The notes beneath the pieces are model-generated. The model worked only from the letters and a program-made list of their open reading frames with translations. It did no database searches and was not told the origin of the DNA. Below are positions 13,616-25,560 of a stretch of 64,000 bases of DNA, in pieces (positions within the stretch are counted from its first letter, which is position 1; each line of letters opens with the position of its first letter). Source of the DNA: Centrapalus pauciflorus (Eukaryota > Streptophyta > Magnoliopsida > Asterales > Asteraceae). Made by a program: the position numbers and the translations under genes. The DNA lies in contig JAANYP010004810.1 of NCBI GenBank assembly GCA_020465985.1, forward strand, positions 62,001 through 126,000, given 5' to 3'.

Positions 13616-14222
13616 AATGTCAAATTAATGAATTACCCTTTTTGATTTTTTGTTTAGTTTTTGTCTGTCATATAATTTTTTACATGTAAAAAAAATTTAT
13701 GAATTATATATATGAATAAATTATCATTTTAAATAAATATCCATTAAATTTTTTTATCCTATTTATAAACAAGCATATTATACACATCAATATATATTAT
13801 AAAATATGATATAAACCAAATAAACTTCAATATCCAAATTGAAAGCGTTAAGTACAAATCATCCCAAAAAATAACATACATTCAACCATAATAAAGTTCT
13901 AATAATCCCGATGAACATCACACCTGAAAATGTTTAAGATTCCAAAATATATTTGACACAACTCTCTCTAACGCCTTCATCAAATTTCCAAAAATTTTAT
14001 ACTTTTGTTTGATCACTGCTTATCTTGCCACCTGCTTGAAAGTTGAGACTTCTCGATTGGAGTTAGCGAGTTCATCTTAAATATCGATCATTAGGGATAT
14101 TATCACTTTGTTCATTGATTTTCATTTCATATTTAATACGTTGAGTTATATCCTTTGATATTTCTTTCTGACTCTCTGTAATCGAATTAACCACGTCGTC
14201 GAATCCATCATTCGCTTCTTGA
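13616..14222. other. Non-coding AT-rich spacer
   Basis: No ORF or repeat structure recognised. Confidence 0.45.
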
Positions 14223-14528
14223 TAGGGGTGAGCTCGGTACCGGACCGAACCGAACCGGTACCGATCCCGATAATACCGAAACCGAATTTTTAGTTTTGAA
14301 AGAACCGAATACCGAACCGTATAATTTTATACGGTGCCGGTTCGGTCCCGAATACCGAATTTTAGCTAATTTAAAAACCGAATACCGAACCGAGAGTACC
14401 GAATACCGAAAATTAGCTAATTTAAAAACCGAATACCGAACCGAATATAGTAATTCGGTACCGGTCGGTACCGGTACCAATTCGGTACCGGTTCGGGTAC
14501 GAAAAATGGTACCCGTTGCTCACCCCTA
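14223..14528. mobile_element. hAT-type MITE rich in ACCGAATACCGAA repeats
   Basis: Termini TAGGGGTGAGC and GCTCACCCCTA form an inverted pair. A perfect 8-bp duplication CTTCTTGA lies at 14215-14222 and 14529-14536, the hAT hallmark. The interior has direct and inverted repeats of ACCGAATACCGAAC and of AATTAGCTAATTTAAAAACC. ORFs across it on both strands are translations of the repeats. Confidence 0.9.
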
Positions 14529-14536
14529 CTTCTTGA

Positions 14537-15058
14537 AACAAACACTTGGTGAAGTCTCATCACCTTGATGTGTTTAATAATATGTAATAATATCTATAAT
14601 ATTTTTAATATTATTTAAAACTATAAAATATATTATTGTATTTATAAATAGTATGCTTAAATAATGATTATGCTACAATTTATTAGAGTAAATAATATTA
14701 AAATTTTAAAAATATAAGTTATTCTATTATAGTATTTAACTATCTTATATTAAAATTTATATAAGTAAAATTAAAAATACATAACTATTAATTATTTAAA
14801 ATGATATAATTATACTAGTATTTTTTGTCATAACTATTATTTTTTAATAGATATAAATAGTAGCTGTTTTTAAGAATTTTTTTAATTTAATATATTTTAA
14901 TTGATACAAAATTCAGATTTTAGTTTATATAAAATACAATATTCTATGTATATATATAATATAGGAGAACACATAAATATATAATAAATAAAAGTTATAT
15001 TTAGAAAAAAATAAAGATAAATACAATTCATTAGTATTAAAATATATAAATATTAATA
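14537..15058. other. AT-rich spacer, nothing recognised
   Basis: Extremely AT-rich with no ORF and no clear repeat ends. Confidence 0.5.
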
Positions 15059-15379
15059 AGGGTTAAGTACCATTTAACCATCGAACTTTCAGATTTTTTT
15101 CAATTTAGCCACTAAACTATTTTTTGTCGCGATTTAGCCACTAAACTATTTTTTTATACACATTTAGCCACTAAACATTTTTTTTACTGATTTACCAAAT
15201 CGTCCTAATTTGGCCACTAAACTATCAATTTTTGCATCGTTTTAACCATTAGTTTTATCCATTTTTCCCAAAGTAGAACAGTAAATTAAAGTTTAATGGT
15301 TAAATCGGGACAAAAAAATAGTTTAGTGGCTTAATGAGACAAATATGAAAGTTGGATGGTCAAAATGGTACTTAACCCT
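15059..15379. mobile_element. MITE with TIR AGGGTTAAGTACCATTT
   Basis: The left end AGGGTTAAGTACCATTT(aa)CCATCGAACTTTCA pairs with the right end, whose reverse complement is AGGGTTAAGTACCATTTTG then ACCATCCAACTTTCA. The interior has tandem TTTAGCCACTAAACTATTTTT units. No ORF. The duplication at the ends is unclear. Confidence 0.75.
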
Positions 15380-15914
15380 ATTTAAAAATATGCATTATTA
15401 TTTTTGAAATAAAATAAAAAAATATAAAATTATTGTTAATATCTATAAACATTATCTATTTGACATTGTTAATTTTTAGCTAATCAAAATCTAAAATAAA
15501 ATTTTTTAATTATTTAATCTATCTATAAACTTCAAATAATATTTATAAAATAAAAAATCTTAGATTATATCAATTAAAAATATATAAATATATAATAAAA
15601 TTATAAAAATAAATAAAATTATATTTGAAATAAAAAACACAATATTAATAAAGAACACCAGAAAAGATAAATAAACTTTATCATTTTTAAAATAAATAAA
15701 AAATAAATAGAATTATATTTTTTAGTTTCGATAAACATTAATAAATAATTAACTTTATTCACTATTTGACATTATACAATGATGTTATTTTTCATCATTA
15801 TTTATTTTTATCTAATGTAAATATAAACTTAAAAGTCTTAAAATGTATAATCTACTTATAAACTTAAAATAATATTTATAAAATGAAAAATCTTTAATCA
15901 TATCAATTAAAAAT
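15380..15914. other. AT-rich spacer, nothing recognised
   Basis: No credible ORF; low-complexity A/T. Confidence 0.5.
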
Positions 15915-16227
15915 AAGGTTAATATTGAAAAAACCCCATAAACTTTTCTTAATTTTGTGATGAAGTCCCTAAATTTTTTTTCTGATTGTTTAAGTCCCTT
16001 AACTATTTTTGTCTTATTCAAAAAACTCACTATCTTTACATGTTTTAGCGATTAAGTCACTAAACTCTTTGTTTTATTGGTTGTGTTTTATCTACTCATC
16101 CGGCAGCCGATCAAAAATATATATTTTTGAATAATTAGTTTAGGACTTAAACAATCGGAAAAAAAGTTTAGAGACTTAATCGTGAAAATGATAAAAGTTT
16201 ATAGGGTTTTTTTTCAATATTAACCTT
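15915..16227. mobile_element. MITE with TIR AAGGTTAATATTGAAAAAA
   Basis: The left end AAGGTTAATATTGAAAAAA(c)CCCATAAACTTTT is repeated in inverse at the right end (TTTCAATATTAACCTT). The two inner flanks carry TTAAGTCCCT and its complement around GACTTAATCG. About 313 bp, no ORF. Confidence 0.75.
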
Positions 16228-16677
16228 TAAAATATATAATTATATAATAAGATTTTAAAATAAAAAACTAAAATTAATAAGATAATATTTTAAATATAAA
16301 TATACGATATAAGATATATATTAACGGATAGAAAAGTCGGTCCATAAAGTAGCCAAACATATGGTGCTACGTTTTATGAGATGGATTTGATTGTGATGCG
16401 GAGTATCTGGTACGTGTCAAAGGTTTGACGATCAAGTGGGCTTTTATGAAAAGGAAATTGATATATTTATATTTTTAAATATATAATAATTGCATTTAAT
16501 TACTTAAAATATATGTTTAACATTAACAAGGTTTGTGATGACCGTTAGTTGTAAGGAGATATAAAATTATATTTCTTGATTAATATAATCATCATAAAAA
16601 TTTAAAATATAAATGATAAAAGATTATTATAATGAATTGAAAATTCCTATGAATCAGTTGATAAAAATAACCGTAGC
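16228..16677. other. AT-rich spacer, nothing recognised
   Basis: No ORF above background. A weak inverted relation (ACGTGTCAAAGG region) was not resolved. Confidence 0.4.
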
Positions 16678-16783
16678 TGTTAAAAATTGATTTATAATGT
16701 ATAGTGTAGGGGTCTCTTATGTAAATATGTACTCTTTATATTCTGTAGGTTGAATGCAATACACCCTTGAGGGTTTCCACACA
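16678..16783 (+). repeat. Probable 5' LTR remnant of copia element
   Basis: TGTTAAAAATTG to CCACACA, containing the GGGGTCTCTTATGTAAATATG block seen in short copia LTRs, immediately precedes a primer-binding-site-like sequence. The 3' partner is absent, so the boundaries are estimates. Confidence 0.45.
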
Positions 16784-16791
16784 TTATAGCA

Positions 16792-16803
16792 TGGTATCGA
16801 GCC
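16792..16803 (+). other. Primer-binding site, initiator tRNA-Met type
   Basis: TGGTATCGAGCC is close to the TGGTATCAGAGC complement of the plant initiator tRNA 3' end; it sits between the LTR remnant and the gag region. Confidence 0.65.
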
Positions 16804-16839
16804 TAATCCTAATTCTCAAAAATTAGGTTATTTTTTCCG

Positions 16840-17466
16840 GCCCTGTAACCTCCGGCCGCCTACCTTTCCGGCGGCCACGCTTCCGCCCACCACCACCGAA
16901 TCCCTCCTCCCTCGGCTGCAACCCTAGCCGCACACACAGCCGCCGCCTGCAACCTGTGCGCCGGCTTCCAACCTGCGCAGCCCTGAAAACCCTAGCAGCG
17001 GCACCCTTGCGCCGCCCACCTGCAACCTGTGTGCCGACCTAAAAACCCTAGTAGCGGCTCACCCTTTGCGCCGCCCACCTGCAACCTGTGCGCCGCCCTG
17101 AAAACCCTAGCAGCGGCTCACTTGCGCCGCCCATCCTGAGCCGCCATCGTTCCTGCGCCGCTTCGCCCACCGCTGCTACTGCCCTCTGCTTATGTCCGCC
17201 GTTGTCGCCTGCTGCTTCCACAACCGCCGCTGTCACTGACCGGCCGACGCCTGCTGCTTCCACAACCGCTGCTGCCCTCTATTGGCCGCCACTTCTCTTC
17301 TCCTTGCCGCTGCAGTTTACTACTTAGCTGCCACCTGTTTTCATCCGTCCTGCCGCCGTTCGCCACCGCAGCAGCCGCCTCCCTCTCAAAACCTTTGTGA
17401 GCACGTTCTTGTTTTTATTTTCCAGTTAATTTTTATTTTTTCGCAACTATTATTATTAGTTATGAC
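16840..17466 (+). other. GC-rich leader of copia element with tandem repeats
   Basis: An island of C/G-rich sequence in an AT-rich window. A unit of about 75-105 bp containing CTGAAAACCCTAGCAGCGGC and CACCTGCAACCTGTG(c/t)GCCG is repeated about three times between 16930 and 17125. Proline/alanine-rich ORFs on both strands follow from the composition and are unlikely to be proteins. Confidence 0.55.
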
Positions 17467-18018
17467 ATGACAACCCTCACAAACCACACAAAATCCCACA
17501 GCCTCCCAACTAGTTTTTGCCATTGGTAATGTGTATCCCCAGTTTAGCTTCAAATTAACCACTGATGGTTCACGCTATAAATTATGGCGTCGAATTTTTA
17601 CTGATGTGTGCAAAGGTGCCAAAGTCATGGGTCACATTAATGGAAAATCAAAACCCACTAGCCCTGATGATGAGGATTGGGAGGCTATAGACTCTCGCAT
17701 TAAATCTTGGTTTTATTCCACCTGTGAACCAAATTTACTTAATATCATCACCAAAGACAACTGCACTGCACATGATCTTTGGGAAGCACTTGATGCTCAC
17801 TTTTTGAATAATAAATTATCTCGTAGTCTTCAACTTCAAACTCTTTTTCGGAACACCAAAAAGGGAGATCTTTCGATTACCGATTACTGTCACACCCTAA
17901 AAGATATTGCTGATTCCCTAGCTGATGTTGACACCAAAATCACTGATCAGGATCTTGTATTGCAAATTCTACAGTACTTACATTCATCCTATCAAAGTCA
18001 CGTCATAACGATATCATA
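17467..18018 (+). pseudogene. Truncated copia gag (UBN2-type)
   Basis: The reading frame from about 17470 (an ATG near 17461 is followed two codons later by TGA) gives a copia gag start: TASQLVFAIGNVYP, then YKLWRRIFTDVCKGAKVMGHI, CEPNLLNIITKDNCTAHDLW and LYFLNNKLSRSLQLQ-type sequence. These match the N-terminal and UBN2 regions of copia Gag, the capsid protein that packages element RNA. It stops at SHVITIS (18016-18018), where a minus-strand LTR begins; no pol, zinc knuckle or 3' LTR of this element was found. About 160-180 residues remain of a protein normally 300 or more. Confidence 0.8.
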
Positions 18019-18896
18019 AGTGGCAATATCACATAAATTTCAAATTACACCCGTCAGGCGATGATACAAATCTCTGTTAATTAAAACTTTAACACGAACC
18101 ATTAACAACAGAATTACAAGTCCAGTAAACTTTACAAACCCGGGTAAGCTAATACACTACTGCTGGCCATTTGATATGCATACTGAATACATACACAAGT
18201 TACTAAGTTACAAAATCCCCAAAAATACTATTAGCATGCAATATTAATACTATTTTCATACAGTAACTGGTACAATAATCTCTGAAGCATCCAAATCCCT
18301 ACTTCTTCGGTGGCGGCTGCTAGGGATGACAATGGATCGGATATGGATTGGATGAAGTCATATTCATATCCATATTCATTAAGTTTTTCATCATCCACAT
18401 CCATATCCATATCCATTCAAATTAATTCCATCCATCCATATCCATATCCACCAGGTGAAACGAGTAAGTGGGTGTTCGTTGGATATTAGAAACACTCTTT
18501 TTAAATTACTATAGTGCATTGTTTTAACAATTGTTGTCACTTGCAATACATTTAAATAAAATATTAATCCAAACATACTTTAAAACAAATACAAACAAAA
18601 CATAATTTTTTTGTATATATTATAACACCAATCATCAGGTTTTTGAATAGAGACCACTTTAGAGATCGAATGCTAAATTGTTCGAACTAATTAAAACTTG
18701 AAATTTTGCAGTTAGGATGTCTAATGGAGCTTATCAAAAAGAAATAAAGAAGGATAGTTAAATAGAAGATTAGATTAAGCTATTGGTATGAGCTTTGATC
18801 TTTGCTCATTTTCTTACCATAAACTAAATAATGTTATGACAAAATTAATATGAGTTATTACATTTTCAAATCTAATTAATTAGTATGCAATAAAAG

Positions 18897-19379
<483 letters not shown>

Positions 19380-19382
19380 TAA

Positions 19383-19449
<67 letters not shown>
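19380..19449. repeat. (CT)n-(TA)n compound array
   Basis: A CT tract (about 19384-19405) runs into TA (to 19449), between two family B copies. Confidence 0.9.
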
Positions 19450-19967
<518 letters not shown>

Positions 19968-20000
19968 TATAATATCCTAACATAAAAATGTAAGAAAATA

Positions 20001-21374
20001 GAGTAAATTACACAAATGGTCCCTGTGGTTTGGCGGTATTTACGGTTTTCGTTCCTTAAAGTTTTTTTTTTACACTACAGGTACCAAAAATGCAAACTTT
20101 TCACACAAATGGTCCCTGCCATTAAATAAAGTCGTTAGGCCAGTTAAGTCATAAGGGCATTTTTGTCATTTCTTATTTTAGGGACCGTTTGTGTAGTTTA
20201 TTTAATAATTTTTCTTTCTCTTTTATAATTAATTTTATTTTATGTTGTTTATGTTCAATAAGGTCATTATTTTATTTTTCTTTCTCTTTTATAAACATCT
20301 TAAAGAATGAATTATTTCTATTGATTTTTTTAACCTAACGATCCAACAAACACTCGGTTGGTTTACGGCCCGAATATCAACATGATCAACTCAGATCGAT
20401 TTTAACCAGTCAACATGATCAACTCAGATTATTTTAAACTGTAAAACCCTCTGTCATTCACTAACAACAATGTCGAAATACGGGGAAGGAGACAAGCGTT
20501 GGATCATCGAAGACAGACCAGACGGAGCGAATGTTCACAACTGGCACTAGGCAGAAACCAATTGCCTCAAATGGTCCAAGAATTTTCTCTCCAAAGTCCT
20601 CTCCGACCACACAATACTTGACGATGAAGGGAACCTCTTCATCAAAACGAAGAAGATCGATAAAGTAGAGCGAGAGGCTTACGTTAATGTTCGAAAGGGG
20701 AAAATTATACTTGGTTACGTGCTAAACGTTTCGATCAATTGCCAAGGCAAAGCTCGAGATGCCGAAGGGAAATATCTTTTGGTTGCTGATGGAGTGGTTG
20801 AGATTCCTTATTTTTCCGACGAAAACACTGACGAGGATCCTGATATTAGGTTTATTGTGAAGGATGAACGCCTGATTGAGAGGCGATTAAAGGATGCATT
20901 CTGGTGAAGGGAAAGGATTTTGTTCTAAAACAGGTTAGGGTTTATGTGGATGCCATGGCGAAAGGTGGATCTGCAAAAGATAAGTTGGAGGTTAAGAAGG
21001 TAAATCAAAAGCCATCAACAACTCCTGTGGCGGCGCCACCGGTTGCAGCACCCGCAAAGAAGGTGGAGGAGAAGAAGGAAAAGAGGAAAGAGAAAAACAA
21101 ATGTCCCTAAGATGAATTATAACATAAACAAAAAATAAAATAAAATAAAAAGAGACAAACAAAAAAAAACTATTAAAGAAACTACACAAATAGTCCCTAA
21201 AATAAGAAATGACAAAAATGCCCTTATGACTTAACTGGCCTAACGACTTTATTCAACGGCAGGGACCATTTGTGTGAAAGGTTTGCATTTTTGGTACCTG
21301 TAGTGTAAAAAAACTTTGAGGGACGAAAATCGTAAATACCGCCAAACCACAGGGACCATTTGTGTAAGTTACAA
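20001..21374. mobile_element. Mutator-like element carrying an AHA1 fragment (Pack-MULE-like)
   Basis: Inverted terminal repeats of about 195 bp (20003-20200 and 21177-21372) match closely; both include ACACAAATGGTCCCTGTGG, TACACTACAGGTACCAAAAA and GTCGTTAGGCCAGTTAAGTC or complements. A 9-bp duplication, AAGAAAATA, flanks the element at 19992-20000 and 21375-21383, as expected of Mutator-like transposons. Between the repeats lies sequence from a host gene instead of a transposase, the definition of a Pack-MULE. Ends are assigned to within 2 bp. Confidence 0.85.
20470..21110 (+). pseudogene. Captured, broken AHA1 (activator of Hsp90 ATPase) N-terminal domain
   Basis: Translation from ATG 20470 opens MSKYGEGDKRWIIEDRPDG, followed by NVHNW, FLSKVLSD, YVNVRKGKI and VEIPYFSDENTDEDPDI: the Aha1 N-terminal domain, which in eukaryotes binds Hsp90 and stimulates its ATPase. 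The copy has a TAG near 20548 (replacing a conserved Trp codon) and a one-base frameshift near 20898-20902. After the shift the frame continues with KGKDFVLKQVRVYVDAMAKGG and a lysine/alanine/proline linker to TAA at 21108-21110. Only the N-terminal domain and linker are present; the C-terminal START-like domain is missing. No intron interrupts about 640 bp, unlike typical plant AHA1 genes (from memory), hinting at an RNA-derived copy. Transcription is possible but no functional protein is expected. Confidence 0.88.
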
Positions 21375-23050
21375 AAGAAAATATTAATATCGGGTAAATG
21401 GATATTGTCCACGGATGAGAAAAACTTCGTCCATATCCTATCAAATATTCATCCATTTAACTTCGTCCATATCCACCAATGGTGGATTGGATTGGGTGAC
21501 GATTGCCATCCCTAACGGCTGCTGATCACTCTTCTGACTGTCTGAACATGATAGACTCGAAAAGGTAAACTGGAAAGCTCGTGAGTACGCGAGGGTTAGA
21601 CTCTGCATAATAACCCTATAATACAAACACATAACACATAACACACAAGCATATCTTTATCTCAAGCATTGTCATTCATCCACACATCTCAGATATGATT
21701 ATGAAGGAGCATGAGATCCAGAACCCTGTATAACACAATCCATGTGGGGACACTTCCCCGACGAACAGATTGCAAACAATAGTGGTTAGCAAATCACTGA
21801 AGCTCAGTTTCGGCCTGATTAATAAACCCTGCCGTATATATACGCTCGAATGACTTGTTAGGGACAGTCAGCCTATGCGATCACCCATCGCGAGTAATAT
21901 TCCGCATGGAACTCATCACGAACACCCTGAAATGGATATCATCTCATTCACATGAAACATATATAATAATTATAGAATCATACCTGAGGTTCACGTCCTT
22001 GTCTCATACACAATACACACAACAATAGCGACACAGCTAAGACTCGTAAAAGAATCGCGTGGTTGGAAAATGACTCGAGTACTCACCTGCCTATTTGATC
22101 ACCCACTTAACCTTCTGATCACAATTCTCGGCCCGACTCACTATTGACTCGTCCCTGTATACAAAATAGATGCCAGACTGTTAATTCAAACCCGACAGAT
22201 ACACATAACATACTCATACACTGATCCCATAACTGAATTGGACCCCAAAAGTAACCCCAAATAGGCCCCAAAGCCCAAAACACAATCTGGCCCAAAATAG
22301 GTTGATCGCAGTGCGGCCGCGCTGACCATCTTGTCCCGCGCCCAAAGATCTCGGCTGTACTCGACCATGCACCGCCACAGGACTCATCGCGGACGCGCTC
22401 AGGGGACCGCGCTCCCGGGCAAGCAGGTCTTCCTCTGTTCGTCTTTCATGGCTGACCAGGGGGTTGAATCGCCCCAAAACTCGATTGTTAACTCGAATAA
22501 GCTCACAAAACATATATATTACTATTCCTTACAGGCTTTTTAGCCAATTCCACGAATTTCACATATTATAACACTACAAGATCTAGCAATCCCAGGACTT
22601 TCTTAACTCTTGTAGCTCAAGAACTCAATTAAAGATTAAAGATGAATTGAACAGCAACTTGCTTGGATTTCTATGGCTTTCCTTCTCCTCCAGCCACACC
22701 AAAATACACACACAGACACACTTTACTTTTAGTTTGATGCCAAAAGAAGGAAAGGATTCAAAGGAGGCTATATATATACGGTTTCTACTTTTGGCAACCC
22801 GAACCCGATATCGTATTTTCAATATCAATATCAATTTAATCCCCTGATCTCATAAATATAATTAATCCGCTAAAATGATAACCCGGTGTCACGTATACTC
22901 AATCCCGACACTATAAATCCACTAATCGGGATATTACTCGATCAACGCAATATTAATAAATTAAAATATCAAGTAAAATAAGTTCACGTACCAGGTCGAA
23001 TTTCGGGATGTTATAATAATAATAACCTTTTTATCATAATAAACCTTGCA

Positions 23051-23053
<3 letters not shown>

Positions 23054-23085
<32 letters not shown>
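23054..23085. repeat. (TA)n array
   Basis: About 32 bp of TA, left of a (TA)n-flanked element. Confidence 0.9.
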
Positions 23086-23630
<545 letters not shown>

Positions 23631-23726
23631 AAAGGCTGTAAAAGAATAGTACGTTTATGATAATATAAATATATAATTTTATTTTTAAAGTTAATATTGT
23701 TATATTTTAGGTTTTTATTTATATAG

Positions 23727-23728
<2 letters not shown>

Positions 23729-23813
<85 letters not shown>
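23729..23813. repeat. (TA)n array
   Basis: About 85 bp of TA, about 100 bp after the previous array; the spacer shows no element ends. Confidence 0.95.
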
Positions 23814-23818
<5 letters not shown>

Positions 23819-24282
23819 TACAGTAAATCCGCATAATACACGAGTATATAAGCTAATTAACTGATATAAAATGTAACATATGTAAGATTTTCTTGTCATT
23901 TGTCATCGATAAATTTAGATGAAAATGATATATTCTATAATTAGAATGTCGTATAAACTTGGCCTAGTCCGTTACATTTCTATTGATTGTCCGTCAAATT
24001 TGAAGCATTCAAACGACCAATTATTTAGTAACATATTTTAAAGATGACCAGTCAAATCTTCTTTAATTTGTCGTAAAAAAAGATAAAAAAACGTTAGCAA
24101 TAAAGTCAAAAGACTTATGAATTTAGCCGATGAAATGCATGCACATACCCAAAATTTTGTCAAATAATAAGTCAAGTAAATCAACTTATTGTTATTTTAA
24201 TTTAATTTTACATCCATCTAGAAACACACACCCATAATCGGATTACAAAGGTATCAAATATTTCGTAAGACATATGTAGGCT
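23814..24282. other. Spacer, nothing recognised
   Basis: No ORF or repeat structure. Confidence 0.5.
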
Positions 24283-24480
24283 GGTGTTTGGTTCGTAAAA
24301 TGTTTACTCCAGAAATTGAATCTGTCAAATGAATGAAATTCTTGGAAGAAGGGAATCTGTCTGAATCCAAATAACGTAGCTTGTTTGGTTGGCAGGAAAA
24401 TATTGGAATTCAGATTCAATTTCTTTGTTATTTTCTGTTTGGTGTATAAATTTGTCAGAGGAATTGGAATTTGATTATGA
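24283..24480. repeat. GTTTGGTT-spaced dispersed repeat, copy 2
   Basis: Same layout as 13444-13615: GTGTTTGGTTCGTAAAATG, then GTTTGGTTGGCAGGA, then CTGTTTGGTGTATAAAT and TTGTCAG(a/c)..AATTGGA. Confidence 0.5.
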
Positions 24481-25234
24481 CAAATGACCAAAAAATATTA
24501 TTAACAATTTTTCAAATTATTTTGAATTATAAAAATATTTTAAAAGTATGTTAGTTTTTATTTTTTCTTCATAAGACAATTTTTTTCTTGATAAAACGAA
24601 TTGGTTTTTTATAAATCATAAAACTGATAACATTAAATATTAATACTTACTATATAAGCAAAATAATATCTAATAAGTGTGTGTAACGCCTTACAGAAAG
24701 GGATGTAACATGTTTGATATGTGAGTAGATCAGTGATAGGAAGGGTAGGAAGTGGAGTTGTGGTAAGGGTAAGATATGATATGTTGAGTATATAAATGTG
24801 TAAAGAGATGTTGTAATTTTGTTGTGTGAGTAGATTAGTAGTAGGGTAAGGTGGGTGGGGTGGGGTAGGATAGATGTTAATATAAGGGTGAAAAGAGATG
24901 CCTCTAAAAGTCCAGTATCCCAAAGGTATCTCACTTCAAAATATTTTTTAAAATGTTTTTCATACGTTTAAATTAACAATATAAAGCTGCTTGTAAAATC
25001 ACATACAAACACACCTTGGAACTACGTGAAAATTTAAGTGGATAATCGACCAATTCTGTTAAATTCACGTGAATGATTGATCATTCACACATTTTCGTAC
25101 ATTCATAGGATTTATCTTTCTAGTCTTAATATATAAATGTATGATACTTTTGGTAAATTTTCTTATAATAGTTGTTTAAATGTCTATATAAAAAATTTAA
25201 AAACAACTTTTTGAGGTATTCTTAGAACATCGAA
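24481..25234. other. Spacer with G/A-rich stretch
   Basis: 24690-24930 is strand-asymmetric (G and A on +, many GGTGGGGTGGGG-like words); its minus-strand ORFs come from that bias. 24950-25180 weakly resembles the interiors of the (TA)n-flanked elements. No gene. Confidence 0.4.
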
Positions 25235-25560
25235 CATAGAAAAAAGTTATTTTAAGGGTGATACCTTCTGGTGTGCTGCATATTGAGAAGGTACCACCCT
25301 TAAAATATCTTTTTTCATAAACATGTTTAACTTAACATTATGAAGATAATATGTAAAATTCACATATATTCATATCTCCTAACTCCTAAAAAATGATGTG
25401 AACGTACACTTACATAATTTTGCATATATGTGAAATTTTATTTATGTAATGCATGATTTCATGCACTTAGGATGTGTGAATGTGCGTGAATTTTATATAT
25501 CATATGTGTAATGTTAATTAAAACATGTTTATAAAAAAATTAATAATTACTTCGAGTTCC
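25235..25560. mobile_element. Family B MITE remnant without TA arrays
   Basis: GGGTGATACCTTCTGGTGTGCTGC followed by GGTACCACCCTTAAAA and the AACATTATGAAGAT(a/c)ATATG core of family B. One end is missing and no TA array flanks it. Confidence 0.55.

Noticed and set aside
14208..14568. Two opposite 90-codon ORFs rich in Tyr/Arg/Val
   Set aside because: Both come from ACCGAATACC-type repeats of the hAT MITE.
17048..17470. Alanine/proline-rich ORFs on both strands
   Set aside because: Composition of the GC-rich copia leader; no domain, and they overlap in opposite strands.
18019..18330. 5-bp target duplication around the minus-strand gypsy-type LTR (an ATAAC candidate)
   Set aside because: Using it would give LTR ends that are not TG/CA, so the match is probably chance in A/T-rich sequence.
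24633..24934. Overlapping minus-strand ORFs rich in Pro/Leu/Thr
   Set aside because: Two overlapping frames open at once in a strand-biased stretch; no domain.
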